DNA of 64,000 bases, taken from Hermatobates lingyangjiaoensis (Eukaryota; Arthropoda; Insecta; Hemiptera; Hermatobatidae). Location: contig JAPFBL010000580.1 of NCBI GenBank assembly GCA_026182355.1, positions 62,001 through 126,000 of the forward strand. Reading direction: 5' to 3'. Made by a program: the position numbers and the translations under genes. A model generated the notes under the pieces. It searched no databases. It was not told the DNA's origin and worked only from the letters and a program-made list of their open reading frames with translations. Shown here piece after piece: positions 52,231-62,499 of the stretch (within the stretch, counting starts at the first letter, position 1; every line of letters starts with the position of its first letter).

Positions 52231-52394
52231 GTCCACCTTGGGCACTTCACGAGGACCGTTTCGTTGTGTATCATTAGTGAGCAGACGGTTGGTTCTCGTG
52301 ACGTGGCGAAAGGGCTCCACGTTAAAAAACATCAACCTATTCTGCTTTATCATGATGTGGCTGATAGACCAAGGAACATGAATAAATCAAAACA
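52231..52394 (+). mobile_element. 5'-truncated retroelement insertion with 17-bp TSD
   Basis: Target duplication GGTTAGAGGTGGTTAAG at 52214-52230 and 52395-52411. The insert starts GTCCACCTTGGGCAC and ends CACGTTAAAAAACATCAACC... AATAAATCAAAACA, sharing the 3' part of the 33078 insertion. Confidence 0.85.
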
Positions 52395-52419
52395 GGTTAG
52401 AGGTGGTTAAGAAAAGTGA

Positions 52420-53025
52420 ATTCATGAATGCACCTTGTTGTAAAAACAATTGAGAAGCCCTGACCTAAAGGTTAATATAATTGTCATATAATACTCATAG
52501 CAGTACATCACGGTTCATATTACACTATTTTATTTATTTTTTTTTTTGAAAATCAACAATCTTTTCAATTGATAAATAAATATATATAACAAATTTAGAT
52601 TTAATTTAAGATGATTATTTCTTTTTTCTTATAGTATAACACTCAAAGGAATGCTTTCTCAAAAGGTCAAAGAAAAAAGTATTATTATATATTTTTTCTT
52701 CTCCTTTTTTTTTTAAATTTTTAATAAAGAAAGGAGTTTGAAAAAAAAAGAGAAAATCCGATTTCAAGCACACAGATAGTCTGTCCAAGATGAAATATTA
52801 AACTGCTACGGAGAAACTTGTTTCTTTGTAAACTTAGAGAAATATGAGGTGCATTAGTAGCAAAAGAAGAATTTTTAAAGATATACTTGTTCTAAAAAAC
52901 TTTTAGAATATAAATAATTAATTTATGTTTATATTTGATGTTCTTGTAGAGAAATAAGAAACAGGTAATGGAATACACACAATATCCTGTTATACTTTCA
53001 TACTTTAAAATATATATATACAAAA
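52420..53025. other. AT-rich non-coding stretch
   Basis: No gene or recognised repeat. Confidence 0.45.
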
Positions 53026-53029
53026 TTAA

Positions 53030-53168
53030 AGTTTATCAGTATTTGGCTAGTTCTTCAGGTTCAAATTAAACTCTCATTGCCTTAACCTCAAAGACCGAAA
53101 CGTTGGCAATGACAGTTTAATTTGAATCTGAAGAACTGACCGAGTTTTGATAAAGTTTAATTTTGTTT
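53030..53168. mobile_element. Family H foldback, shortened
   Basis: AAAGTTTATCAGTATTTGGC, AGTTCTTCAGGTTCAAATTAAAC (left) inverted against GTTTAATTTGAATCTGAAG, AACTGACCGAGTTTTGATAAAG (right), with GACCGAAACGTTGGCAATG between. Confidence 0.75.
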
Positions 53169-53229
53169 CATGGTCCATACTTTTATCAATGTATGTATGT
53201 ATATATAAGTATATTATATATACACATAA

Positions 53230-53545
53230 ATATAAGTTAACTTGGCAGTTCAAGTGGTTAAAACAAGGGCACATCTCTGTCGTCTAGCCCACTTTCTCAT
53301 GCGAACCCAAGACTCAGCAATGCTGAGTCACCTAATATGGTAAACCCCATGAATAGGCGTCCGGCCCTACCCTCTTCGAAGATCATTTTGAGAAGCCACC
53401 GGAGAAGTCAGTCTGCCCTAGGACCTTTGGACCACCACGATCTACCTCTGAAGCCAGCCTGTTTTCCAGTCCACCAGTTTGACGGTCAGGACCTGATTCT
53501 TCAAGTAGCTCAACTAAGTCTGGTTTGGCCTAAGCTCCATTTATT
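53230..53545. other. Unclassified GC-richer block
   Basis: Near-balanced composition, with plus-strand open frame (contains NPMNRRPALPSSK and SQSALGPLDHHD) and a tRNA-like start (GGCAGTTCAAGTGGTTAAAAC ... GCGAACCCAAGACTC). It may be a SINE or retroelement end. No family recognised. Confidence 0.3.
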
Positions 53546-53739
53546 GTTAAATGCAGACATTATTGTATCTGTGATATTTTAATGTGGTATTTCCCTCAGA
53601 CTTCCCTGTGTTTATCAAACAATATATTTGTACACAGTATATTTTAAATAATTGTTACCTATTGGTAATTAATAAATATTACCAATGTTTTTTTTTAAAA
53701 AAAGCCTTTCACTCGACCAAAAAGATAACTTATATATTT

Positions 53740-53820
53740 ATACATGTTCAAACCACAATAAGAAAAGTAAAAAAAAAACGGCTAAGATTTTTCAACCATA
53801 ACAAGCGGTCTATTTAAATT
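53740..53820 (-). mobile_element. Family A arm fragment
   Basis: GTTCAAACCACAATAAGAAAAG, GATTTTTCAACCATAACAAGC. The core is cut after stem II. A second scrap with TAGTTTTGACTCTGACAAAAGG lies at 53900-53950. Confidence 0.65.
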
Positions 53821-53959
53821 TAACAGGCGCAAGTATATTTAATGTAGAGATCTTTAACGAGTACATAAAAAATACGTAAATAAAAACTAAACAGATATAT
53901 CCAGGTCTAAACCACAGTATTAGTTTTGACTCTGACAAAAGGAACAATCTAGTCTTTTT

Positions 53960-54930
53960 CCTGATTTATTTTTTACTTTACTATAAGTAAAATATAGCGA
54001 TCATCAAAAAATTTGATCTCAAGATTTTGACGGAATTATTTACTGTGTATTAGACGTTGATTTTGATTTTTACTCCATGTTTTATTGTGAAATTTTGTTA
54101 TAGATATATCCATAGAAGGGGGAGGTGATATATCCAATGATACGAGGGAGGTGGTAACATTCAGAATAGATGTTAAAATATTTGGTAATAACTTCACGCT
54201 TGCAAGAACCTTCTTTATTAGCGAAGCCAAAGAAAATGGTTAAAGCAAAAAAGTGAAACTACAACAAAGAAACAACTCTAAAGAAGAATATAACATCTAA
54301 CATCGTAAATTACTTTCCTCTCTTAAACGGCTTTAGATCTTGTCTATTTTCCAAAGTTACTCTCACAGTTTCACAACACGAAGCAGCAAGGAAGAAAATT
54401 ACGCAGTCCACGATGGTACTGTCTACTCTAATTATTTACAACTTTTGACATATCTATATAAATAAAAGAAAGTTTTTTGTCTACAAATTTCTTAGAATAT
54501 CAAGTTATCTGTACTTATTATGCAATAGAAAAACGGAATCACCCTTAGAAAAATTTCTGTCTGTTTGTTTGTACAAAAATTGTCTCAAAAGCAAACCCGG
54601 ACACCATAAGCCATAATAGCAAGCTGAATTGTTGACAGTAATTTTTTGTATGTCTAATTTAAAAACTAAGTTTTAATTGGATTGGAAATTCATCGTGGAA
54701 GGGCGGCTATGGATTTTTATGCTGTTTGGCTAGCTACACAGGTATACAGGTATATATAGCTTAAAATATATAGGTATTTTTCCTGTAGCATGCAGAAGTA
54801 AGATCCCAAGCCCGTGTCCGAGCCCAAACTGACCAGAAAATTAGCCCAGGTAGGGTCCAAAATATCAATTATTAAATTCGGGTAGTCGGAGCTTCTCCCT
54901 CGCTTTTTTAAAATAAATATTATATATATA
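53960..54930. other. Non-coding stretch
   Basis: No gene recognised. 54100-54250 and 54770-54900 are slightly less AT-rich. Confidence 0.4.
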
Positions 54931-54936
54931 TATATA

Positions 54937-55100
54937 TTGAAGATTTCACATAAAAAAAGAAATAACAATCAATAATCAAACCACAATATGAAATCAGAAA
55001 ACAAGACTATGATCTTTCAACCGTAACAAGAGGTCTTTGTCAGAGTCAAAACTGGTGTTTCAGTTGGGTTTTTTGACTCTGACGAAGACCGCTTGTTATA
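54937..55100. mobile_element. Family A foldback, decayed
   Basis: Left arm AGATTTCACATAAAAAAAG, AACCGTAACAAGAGG. Centre ACTGGTGTTTCAGTTGGG; right arm stops in stem II (GACCGCTTGTTATATA). Confidence 0.8.
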
Positions 55101-55104
55101 TATA

Positions 55105-55258
55105 TATATCTGAATGATCAAAGCACAATATGAAATGGGAAAAAAAGACTAAGATCTTTCAACCACAAGAAGCGGTCTTTGTCAGAGTCAAAAACCCAAC
55201 TGGATATTGTGGCTTGATTATTGACTGTATTTCACGTGTTTATGTAAAATCTTGTTTT
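55105..55258. mobile_element. Family A foldback, right ribozyme lost
   Basis: Left arm ATGATCAAAGCACAATATG, AACCACAAGAAGCGG. Right arm only TATTGTGGCTTGATTATTG and the hairpin end. Confidence 0.8.
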
Positions 55259-55259
55259 A

Positions 55260-55920
55260 AATAGTTCGTTCAATAAGGTAATAACAGTTTAGATTTCTGT
55301 TTGGTCCTGCGTTTGTTTACTTTTTTTTTAGGTATATATTCTGAGCGCTATTTGTCCCAGTGATATTTATACTGTTTGGAAATTCTTAATAAATTCTTTT
55401 AGCCTAGGTAATATTAATAACGGTATTGATGATAATATCACAAATACTGCGTTCTATAAGATAATAACATTGTGCATATTGTTTGTCTTGAATTGTAGTT
55501 TATTCTGTTTTTGTTTTATGTTGATATTCTGTAAAAGTTTTCACAGTTGTTTATACAATTCACAGTACTACAATTTTTTCAGTTAATTGTTTTTTAGTAT
55601 TGACATATCGAACAATTTTTGGGTGAATCGTCAGCCAAATTTTTTTAATTAAAAACAGAAATTCTACAATAGAAATAATATCATTATTAGCACAGTCCAT
55701 AACTGTCATTAGGTCTCGAGTTTCTTTTAAGTTTTGCAGCTTTATATACTGAACTCGAATTTGATGATATTCTAGGCGTAAGTTTTATTTAATACGCAGT
55801 TAGGTAAAACTCACTTTTTTAAACCGAGTAAATTATTATAATTTTTTTTTCTTGAAATCAGAAGTTAATAATTTGAGCCCAATCATCAATATCTAAATTA
55901 GTATTAGAACAATCAGTAGT
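55260..55920. other. AT-rich non-coding stretch
   Basis: No gene or recognised repeat. Confidence 0.45.
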
Positions 55921-55924
55921 CGAG

Positions 55925-56052
55925 AAGGTATATCAATAATATAATTCGAAGTTCTTGAGAAGAAGCTCATAGATAGGAACTACTCTCTCGTGTTCAACAA
56001 AGAATGCATATCTGAAGAACTGCTACCAAAATATACCAATAAGATAATGCAT
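55925..56052 (+). pseudogene. PLE N-terminal fragment
   Basis: Plus frame includes VFNKECISEELLPKYTNK (about 56000-56048), the EGLLPKYTN motif with G to E, preceded by KVLEKKLIDRN-like residues. Not followed by (TA)n, unlike most others. Confidence 0.5.
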
Positions 56053-56164
56053 ATAAAGAAGTAATTTAGATACTAATCAAGATTTAGATCTTAATCAACA
56101 ACAAGAAAAGTTATTAATATTTTTTAAACAAAGAAGTGACTTACATATATCAACTGTACATCTC

Positions 56165-56482
56165 ATCGGCGGCGGTGTGGTGACAGGGTAGCCAAATCGC
56201 TTGCGTGCTCACCTCTGGACTGATAGATCCGTGGTTAGATTCCCACTCTGGCTTCGGTTAATTTCATGCAAGAAGTGAAAAAATTCAGTCGGTTCTGAGC
56301 CCTGTACGATATCAAGTAGTTGTTAAAAATCTTTACTCAAAATATACTTGAATAAGACAAAATTAAGGATAGTCAAGCAGGTGATGTGGCTCACCCATTA
56401 ATCAAATGGGTGCCAAGTAACAAATGAGCCAAACATTTTACTACTCTAACACCATTAAAAGGTGAAAGGTCATAAACAAAAA
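56165..56482 (+). mobile_element. Diverged SINE, type III tail
   Basis: GGGTAGCCAAATCGC, GTGCTCACCTCTGGACTG, B-box-like GGTTAGATTCCC, type III tail with GTGATGTGGCTCACCCATTAATC and AATGGGTGCC...AATGAGCC. Confidence 0.75.
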
Positions 56483-56512
56483 AAAACCATTTTTTACATC
56501 TTATCAGACAGT

Positions 56513-56712
56513 TTACTCACTGACTGTATTGTCAACGGTCAGATGTAAGTATACTTACTCACTGTATTGCCAACGGTCAGATGTAAGTATACTTACTGGC
56601 TGTATTGCTAACGGTTAGATGTAAGTATACTTACTGACTGTATTGCCAACGGTCAGATGTAAGTACGTATACTTACTGACTGTATTGCCAACGGTCAGAT
56701 GTAAGTATATTT
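56513..56712 (+). repeat. 38-bp tandem repeat, 5 copies
   Basis: Units of TTACTGACTGTATTGCCAAC plus GGTCAGATGTAAGTATAC. One copy carries a 4-bp GTAC insertion (56665). Confidence 0.95.
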
Positions 56713-57099
56713 ACTTACATCTTATCATAGACTTACTGTAGCATTGGTTGAAACACAGTTGGCACATGTTATGTACTGAGAACGAGTTATAAGCTAAAAC
56801 CACATATGACGATCACGAAGTGAAATTCTTCACAGGGGCATCTCAAATAAACCTAAATGATCACTCAAATTGAACGATTTTTGATATCAATAAAAGACTC
56901 CAGTCTGTAATAAATTAATAATGAAAACAGTTTAAATCATACGATTTTAATATGAATAGCTGGAAACAAGGGAATGTCTGGAAATGAGAGATAAACAATT
57001 TGGAAATGTTAAATATAGTTACTGGGTTAGTTCCACTGAAGTTAGTAATATTAGATTTATTAGTGATAATATCCGTCGTTCCACAATGTAGACAACAAG

Positions 57100-57192
57100 T
57101 TTAGGTAGGTTGCAAGGAAAAAGAAAATACAGTCAGTTGCTCTTGAAGATGGGAACCAGACGGACCCGAAACCCGTCGAGCTCTACAGAAAC
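57100..57192 (+). mobile_element. Hammerhead-bearing terminal repeat, unassigned
   Basis: GCTC, TTGAAGA, T, GGG pairing CCC, GAAACCCGTC, GAG (57137-57180). The layout matches the other families, with CTGAAGA changed to TTGAAGA. Upstream GGTTGCAAGGAAAAAGAAAATAC. Confidence 0.4.
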
Positions 57193-57249
57193 TTTAGGAG
57201 ATATGACGGACATTATAACTAATAATTCTAATTTGGAAATGCTTGGAAC

Positions 57250-57612
57250 TAACGTAACCAGTAAGCTGCGCGCATGTGCAATCACTCACTACTCGCACAT
57301 TCTCTGCGTACAACAAAATTAATCCAGCGCACAAAAAAAGTCAACATACAGTCGAAAAAAAAATTCTAACCTTTGAAAAAAAAAAATAAAATGGCATTTT
57401 TAAAAGTTAAATACACCATGTTTCTTATGTTATCAACTTAGTACAATCGTGAAATGCGCTTTTTTTCCTAGCTTATTATTTTTTTAATTCAATGGGATAC
57501 AAAATAAAATCAAGAAATAGTCATTTTGTTTTTGTAGACAAGAAATTTTTTACTTACATTGATCATATTTCAAGATTATAGAAATTACAATTTGTCTCAT
57601 AGTAATATATAT
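57250..57612 (-). mobile_element. Element M, first piece
   Basis: Inverse of 38395-38818: GCTGCGCGCATGTGC..., AAAAAAGTCAACATACAGTCG, TTGATCATATTTCAAGATTAT. Its other end lies at 58430-58515. Confidence 0.7.
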
Positions 57613-57868
57613 ATGAGCCGCTTATTTTGAAAGTGGCCTAATTCCATTTATGTTAAAATCGAGATATTTAAGGGTTTGCGTTTTACAAAATTTAAAAATA
57701 TTGTCATTTTATTTATCAACTAATTTTTGTTATAAAAATTCTTAGTAATTTCAAATAAATTTTGTACAATTTGCTGCAAAAGGTAAAGATAACGTAAAAA
57801 TGTAATTATTTAAATAGCTAGCTAAATTTTTTTGGAAAATGGAATTAGGCCACTTTCAAAATAAACGG

Positions 57869-57873
<5 letters not shown>
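57613..57873. mobile_element. MITE with about 37-bp TIR
   Basis: TGAGCCGCTTATTTTGAAAG, TGGCCTAATTCCATTT at the left (57614-57649) and its near-perfect inverse at 57836-57872. Both ends meet TA sequence, suggesting a TA target. Inserted in element M. Confidence 0.88.

Positions 57874-57928
<55 letters not shown>
57872..57928. repeat. (TA)n microsatellite
   Basis: Pure TA between the MITE and a family A foldback. Confidence 0.95.
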
Positions 57929-57932
<4 letters not shown>

Positions 57933-57996
57933 GATTTCACATAAACACGTGAAACAACAATCAATGATCAAACCACAATCAGAAATGGGAAAACAA

Positions 57997-58039
57997 GACT
58001 AAGATCTTTCAACCGTAACAAGCGGTCTTCGTCAGAGTC
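57997..58039 (-). ncRNA. Hammerhead-like ribozyme, family A
   Basis: Identical to 58069-58111 on the other strand. Confidence 0.75.
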
Positions 58040-58068
58040 AAAAACCCAACTGAGTCAGTTGGGTTTTT

Positions 58069-58111
58069 GACTCTGACGAAGACCGCTTGTTACGGTTGAA
58101 AGATCTTAGTC
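58069..58111 (+). ncRNA. Hammerhead-like ribozyme, family A (reference copy)
   Basis: GACT 58069-58072 (stem I), CTGACGA 58073-58079, extra A 58080, GACCG 58081-58085 pairing with CGGTT 58093-58097 around CTTGTTA, GAAA 58098-58101, palindromic AGATCT 58101-58106 (stem III), unpaired T 58107, AGTC 58108-58111 closing stem I. All catalytic-core positions fit a type I hammerhead apart from the one extra base before stem II. Confidence 0.78.
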
Positions 58112-58144
58112 TTGTTTTCCCATTTCTGATTGTGGTTTGATCAT

Positions 58145-58182
<38 letters not shown>

Positions 58183-58185
<3 letters not shown>

Positions 58186-58427
58186 TTCAAAAATGAAGAA
58201 AAGCAACACACAGAGAAAGAGAGACACTTACAAAAGTGTGTAAATACACTCAAATTTTCGGATGATCCGTCTTCAGGAGAAAAGAGAATGGGCGACCAAG
58301 CAGGCCGGAAACACAACGGCAGGAAACCATCCCGGCAACCTGTCTCTTTCTCTGTGTGTTGCTTTTCTTCATTTTTGAACTGATTTGCGTCCAGTTTGGA
58401 TCGTTTTTTCAAATTTTGAGTGTATTT
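58183..58427. mobile_element. Family B foldback
   Basis: CAGTTCAAAAATGAAGAAAAGC, AACACACAGAGAAAGAGA (left) inverted against TCTCTTTCTCTGTGTGTTGC, TTTTCTTCATTTTTGAACTG (right, 58345-58382). The minus core lies at 58249-58279 with a better stem II than other B copies (GGAT/ATCC). The right arm lacks the core. Ends GTCCAGTTTGGATCG. Confidence 0.88.
58249..58279 (-). ncRNA. Hammerhead-like ribozyme, family B
   Basis: Minus: CTC, CTGAAGA, C, GGATCATCC (stem II), GAA, palindromic AATT, T, GAG. Stem I CTC/GAG. The most complete family B core. Confidence 0.65.
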
Positions 58428-58429
58428 AT

Positions 58430-58515
58430 ATATATATCACTTACTGTGGTCCCTAGGCTACTCAAAGAGCTTGTGTGCGCGCGCAGATGTATTAAAATTT
58501 AGAGTAAACATTGTT
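58430..58515 (-). mobile_element. Element M, second piece
   Basis: TCACTTACTGTGGTCCC, GTGTGCGCGCGCAGATG is the inverse of 38329-38400. Together with 57250-57612 it shows that 57613-58427 was added inside element M. Confidence 0.75.
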
Positions 58516-58519
58516 TGAA

Positions 58520-59955
58520 ACCATATAAACATTTCGTAGTCCAGAGAATTTTGCACTACACACCTCAGTTTTCACTAGATTGGAATTGACAAATAGATAA
58601 AATTTTCAAGAATGGATTACTTTGTTGCCAGTATATAAGATGATACAAATGCGTGTCATTTTTAACTTTGGTTATATAGACATAAAAACAAATGATACAT
58701 AACTAATTATTATGTGTTTATTGCCAATAAAACAAAAAATCAGTTGGTTGTCAACGAGTTTGATATTATGTTTACTTATAATAAAGTTGAGTGTAGGCCA
58801 CTCAAACTTTTTGTTGCCAGTATGTTGCTTGGTTCAAATGTGTGTCATGCACATAATTTTAGGCTGATATCTGTGTGATAAGCTTGGCTCAAGTATATGT
58901 AGACTATTAAATAAATGGTTGATTCTGCGAATATTTTGCCTAACTCTGTCAGATAATAACCCAAAAGGATGCAGTTGTAATTACCGGTTGTAAAATGAGT
59001 GGGAAGGGCTTGAGGAAGTGGCAACATGCAGATAGAGTGAGTGAGAGAATCTTGACGAAGGGCCCTCAACACCACCCTACAACCCTAAGTGGTCTGGCCT
59101 TATGCATCATTCAATCATCCCTTTTGCTGCATAATCTCCTACTTGCCCTTACTGGCTGTCCTTCATCCCTTAGCAGCCACTTCACCTGCCCTTGGCTTTT
59201 CCGTCACTCGTCAACACTGTAGACACATAAATTAACCGCCAGACACTTAGTGCACTTTAACTTGCAATATACTATCCAAGTCTATAATACTCTATACACA
59301 TAGAATATATAAATAATATATACATACTAGACTACCCATGACCCTTTGTGTCACTCAGAAATTACACCAATAGTTATTAAAATCAATTCACTCAACATGA
59401 TTCAACAAGGATAATTTTAATTGTTATTTATTATTGTTAAGGCACTGAAACAGATTGTTATATGACCCAAGCTTTTGATATAGTAATCTCAACATTATTC
59501 AAGATATATACACAATGAAATATGTATAAAATATACACAAACAAAACTTGTAAACAAAATATACAATTTATTTACCCAACATAAAATAACATTAATGGAA
59601 GGAAAGCGTCTTTATAATATTACCATAGAACATTCGTAATTTATCTAAAGGTTGTGTTCAAGTTTGTTTCTAAAATTATTCATTTTTAACCTCTAATGTA
59701 GTAGTTGATTATATATTATAGGCTAGCCTGACTCCCTAATGAGAAATATTATCAAATAACATTGTAGAAAGTCAACGCGAGTACACAAGCCACTGGGCTA
59801 CCCTGACACCCTAATACGATTTGTTATTATGAAATGCAACTACAACAAAGCCAATCACAACAAAAGTAAAGATTATAATAATTTCAGATCTCCATCTCCA
59901 CGGAAAAGGGGTGAACAAACAATCAAACAAACAAACAACACACGAACTTTATATA
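58520..59955. other. Mostly non-coding stretch
   Basis: 58985-59222 has near-balanced composition with open frames on both strands (plus GKGLRKWQHADRV; not recognised). 59720-59825 holds two SINE-head-like scraps (minus: GGGTAGCCCAGTGGC), as in the 26-kb array. The rest is AT-rich. Confidence 0.4.
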
Positions 59956-59961
59956 TATACA

Positions 59962-60106
59962 ACAAGACTTCACACAAACAAGTCACAGTTAGGATTTTGA
60001 CTCTGACGAAGACCGTTTCTTACGGTTGAAAGATCTTAGTCTTGTTTTCCCTTTTCTTTTTGTGGTTTGATCATTGTTGTTGTTTCACGTGTTTATGTGA
60101 AATCTT
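59962..60106 (+). mobile_element. Inverted terminal arm abutting the PLE
   Basis: ACTTCACACAAACAAGTCAC, then the plus ribozyme core 59999-60041 (loop CTTGTTA changed to TTTCTTA) and the hairpin end TTTCACGTGTTTATGTGAAAT (60084-60104). It meets the PLE 3' end tail to tail across TATATATATAAA. Confidence 0.88.
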
Positions 60107-60184
60107 TATATATATATAAAGCTTTCACATAAACACGTGAAATAACAATCAATGATCAAACCACAATAAGAAATGGGAAAACAA

Positions 60185-60227
60185 AACTAAGATCTTTCAA
60201 CCGTAACAAGCGGTCTTCGTCAGAGTC
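60185..60227 (-). ncRNA. Hammerhead-like ribozyme of the PLE
   Basis: Same core as 58069-58111 on the minus strand; stem I 3' strand reads AGTT rather than AGTC. Its place 170 bp after the endonuclease relic assigns the whole family A to this PLE. Confidence 0.75.
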
Positions 60228-60396
60228 AAAAACCCAACTGAACACTAGATGAAGAAAACATCTGGTGAGGAGTTGAGAAGAGTGGGAGGGAAGAGTGGTA
60301 TTTTAAAAGGGTGAAAGCACAGGAAAGGACTAATGTCCAGAAAGGGATGTTTGGGGAAACAAAGGAGTACAGTAAGAAAAAGTAAAAAACTATCCG

Positions 60397-60660
60397 CTAG
60401 CTGTCAACCCTCTTTGAAGAGGCTATTGCCCTCGTGACGAAAGTATCAAGTTTGAAGAGACCGTTACTAATGTTTATAATATTAGGTCTATTAAATTTAA
60501 TTAGAGACGATTCAATAATATTTCTTAACAACATTGATTTTTCATAGGTAATAAATTTAGCTCCTGTCCAATCAATATGATGATTTTCATTTTTTATATG
60601 CAAGAATAAGGCACTACTTTTTTCTGTCTACTTACGTTATATTGGTGTTGTTTTACACGT
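60397..60660 (-). pseudogene. GIY-YIG endonuclease C-terminal relic
   Basis: Minus frame HIKNENHHIDWTGAKFIT, LLRNIIESSLIKFNRP, NGLFKLDTFVTRAIA. This is the C-terminal half of the Penelope endonuclease (H...H..DW...I, then E (SSLI) and N). The N-terminal half (YIGQTGKS, with an IYKIPC..C lead) is in the frame of the preceding open reading frame at about 60650-60730; at least two shifts separate them. Confidence 0.8.
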
Positions 60661-61551
60661 GTCTTTACGTGATTTACCAGTTTGACCAATATAAATTTTA
60701 TGGCAATTTTTGCACGGAATTTTATAAATACTAGCGGACTCTAATTCGCTGGGAGAGTTTTTTATTAACATATTGCCCACGTTATTACGATTAGAAAACA
60801 CTATATTAAAATCAAGTTGTTTGGCTAATCTTGGAAGGGGGTCCAATGATTCGTGGTATGGCAAAACTATAGAATTTGATAATAAAAGGGGCTCTGTTGA
60901 AGTATTAGAGAAAGTTTTTTTAGCACCCTTCAAAGCTAAATCAATATAAGAAGAGGGGTATTTTAATGAAAGGACAATTGACCTAATGTTATTAATCTCT
61001 TCATTAAGGAATTCGGGGGAGCAAACTCTTAATGCCCTCAAAAACATATTTCTAAAAACAGAAATTTTAACATTTTTTGGATGGGAAGAATAAAAGTGAA
61101 CATATGCAAGTACATTCATAGGTTTTCTATATACACTAAAGCGTAACTCATTAGGTAACCTATGGATCAGGACATCTAAGAAGGGCAAATTACCACTTAT
61201 TTCTTCTTCCATTGTGAATTTGATTGTCGGCACTGATGAATTCAATTTTGTTAGGAAATCAACTTTATTTAAAGAATTGGGACAAATGCAAAGAATATCG
61301 TCAACATATCTATACCATTTAACATTTTTGGGCAAAATTGAGCTTAACATTTTACTCTCAAAAAACTCCATATATAAATTACTTAGGAGGGGGGATAAAC
61401 AGTTACCCATAGCAAGACCAAATTTTTGTATATAATAATTATTTTCAAATTGAAAATGACAATCTACCACACATAACTTAATTAACTCTATTATAGTGGT
61501 AGATGGAAGGGGAAGGGAATAATTAATTAATTCCTCCTGGAGTAAGCTCAA
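60637..61551 (-). pseudogene. Penelope-like reverse transcriptase (main open frame)
   Basis: 304 codons. Residues 45-61 (GLAMGNCLSPLLSNLYM) are RT motif B, YVDD at 82-85 is catalytic motif C, and GNLPFLDVLIHR about residue 115-125 is the following motif of Penelope-like RTs. Residues 275-293 (IYKIPCKNCHKIYIGQTGK) begin the GIY-YIG endonuclease. RTs fused to GIY-YIG nucleases are diagnostic of Penelope-like elements. Motif A (SFDVKSLY) lies just upstream at about 61580-61605 but in another frame, and the frame is lost again after the YIG motif, so the protein is dead. The listed ATG is an internal Met and not the natural start. Confidence 0.93.
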
Positions 61552-61680
61552 CAGATCAGTTGCAGGTACATTTGTAAAGAGACTTCACATCGAAACTGAT
61601 TAATCTATAATTTTTGTTCATGTTGACGCTTTTTAATTTTTTAATTAAATCCACATTGTTTTTTATATGGCAAAATAAAT
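61552..61680 (-). pseudogene. RT 5' segment with motif A, out of frame
   Basis: Minus frame reads NNVDLIKKLKSVNMNKN and RLISFDVKSLY, then a two-base deletion shifts the frame near 61580. The Asp of motif A is preserved. Sequence similarity to PLE stops at about 61680, the 5' truncation point. Confidence 0.8.
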
Positions 61681-61689
61681 TACTTTAAA

Positions 61690-62495
61690 AAAGTATTTAT
61701 GTCTATTTTATTTGTGTTAGTTATTTTTTTAGTGTTTTACTTCTAAATTGGAAGAAGATCTTAAAATATTAAATGTTAAAATATTAAAAAAATATATATT
61801 TTATTGTTTTTTGTAGCTCAAAATAAACGTCATACTCTCGAAAGTCGAGAAAAAAAGAAATATAATTTTTTATTTCTGATGAACAGTAAAAAAACAAGTT
61901 TTCTGTAACATTAGTGTAAGAATCTACAATCCACTATAGACTCTGTTCGAATAAGCAATGTTTAATAGACTTACTTACTTTTTTTAAGACACCAGCAAAA
62001 AGTGCAAAAAAAGCAAAAGAATGTGAATTGATTGAATGTGAATTTCTGAACAAATGTTGTTATGCAGTTAGATGGTGCTTGAATTTAAAATGTGCTCGAA
62101 ATCCGAAAAGAGAAAAGCTAATGAAGAGATTTTAGCAAGTTCTTACTTTTGTTATCTAATTTAATTATGTAAGTTGAGCCTTTTAATTTATTTCAAAGAG
62201 ACATTTAGACATTTTTATTATTTTTCAAGAACACAGAATGTTCAAAATGTGCTCATTAGAAATTAAAGTTAATTTTCTCTGTAGCACTTCGTGGATTTCA
62301 TAAGCAACACTTTATAGCCTATCTTTAAAAGGGTAGTCAAAGCACTAATAAGTAATTTGGAAGCTTTCAAAATAAACAAAGCCTTCATTAATAATCTTTC
62401 TGCCTCTCTATGTCTTAATGATCAAATTCCAGGGTGTCCAAAATTTCTTAAACTGTTCCTAGAATCACAAAGAATAAATAAAAAAAAAAAAGTTT
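61690..62495. other. AT-rich non-coding stretch
   Basis: No gene or recognised repeat. CAAGAACACAGAATGTTCAAAATGTGC near 62227 faintly resembles the family E core. Confidence 0.4.
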
Positions 62496-62499
62496 CTTT

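Larger units (their letters stand above)
57928..58147. mobile_element. Best-preserved family A foldback
   Basis: Two almost identical arms of about 105 bp (GGGAAAACAAGACTAAGATC inverted precisely) meet at CAACTGAGTCAGTTG. Both ribozymes are intact. Left outer end has the AAAGATTTCACATAAACACGTG hairpin; the right end stops after GTTTGATCATTGATA in (TA)n. Confidence 0.95.
60107..61680 (-). mobile_element. Penelope-like element, 5'-truncated
   Basis: Order on the minus strand: RT fragment (61680-60850), linker and GIY-YIG endonuclease relic (60850-60400), 3' untranslated region (60400-60240), family A hammerhead (60227-60185) and terminal hairpin AAGCTTTCACATAAACACGTG (60119-60139). The 5' part, including the N-terminal LEKL...EGLLPKYTN region found elsewhere in the window, is absent. 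The only copy here with substantial coding sequence. Confidence 0.9.

Noticed and set aside
52222..52410. 62-codon open frame
   Set aside because: It lies almost wholly inside the 5'-truncated retroelement insertion and its target duplication.
57928..58147. Rho-independent terminator or CRISPR-like repeat
   Set aside because: Long hairpins and repeats are PLE foldbacks in a eukaryotic context. No spacer array or bacterial genes are present.
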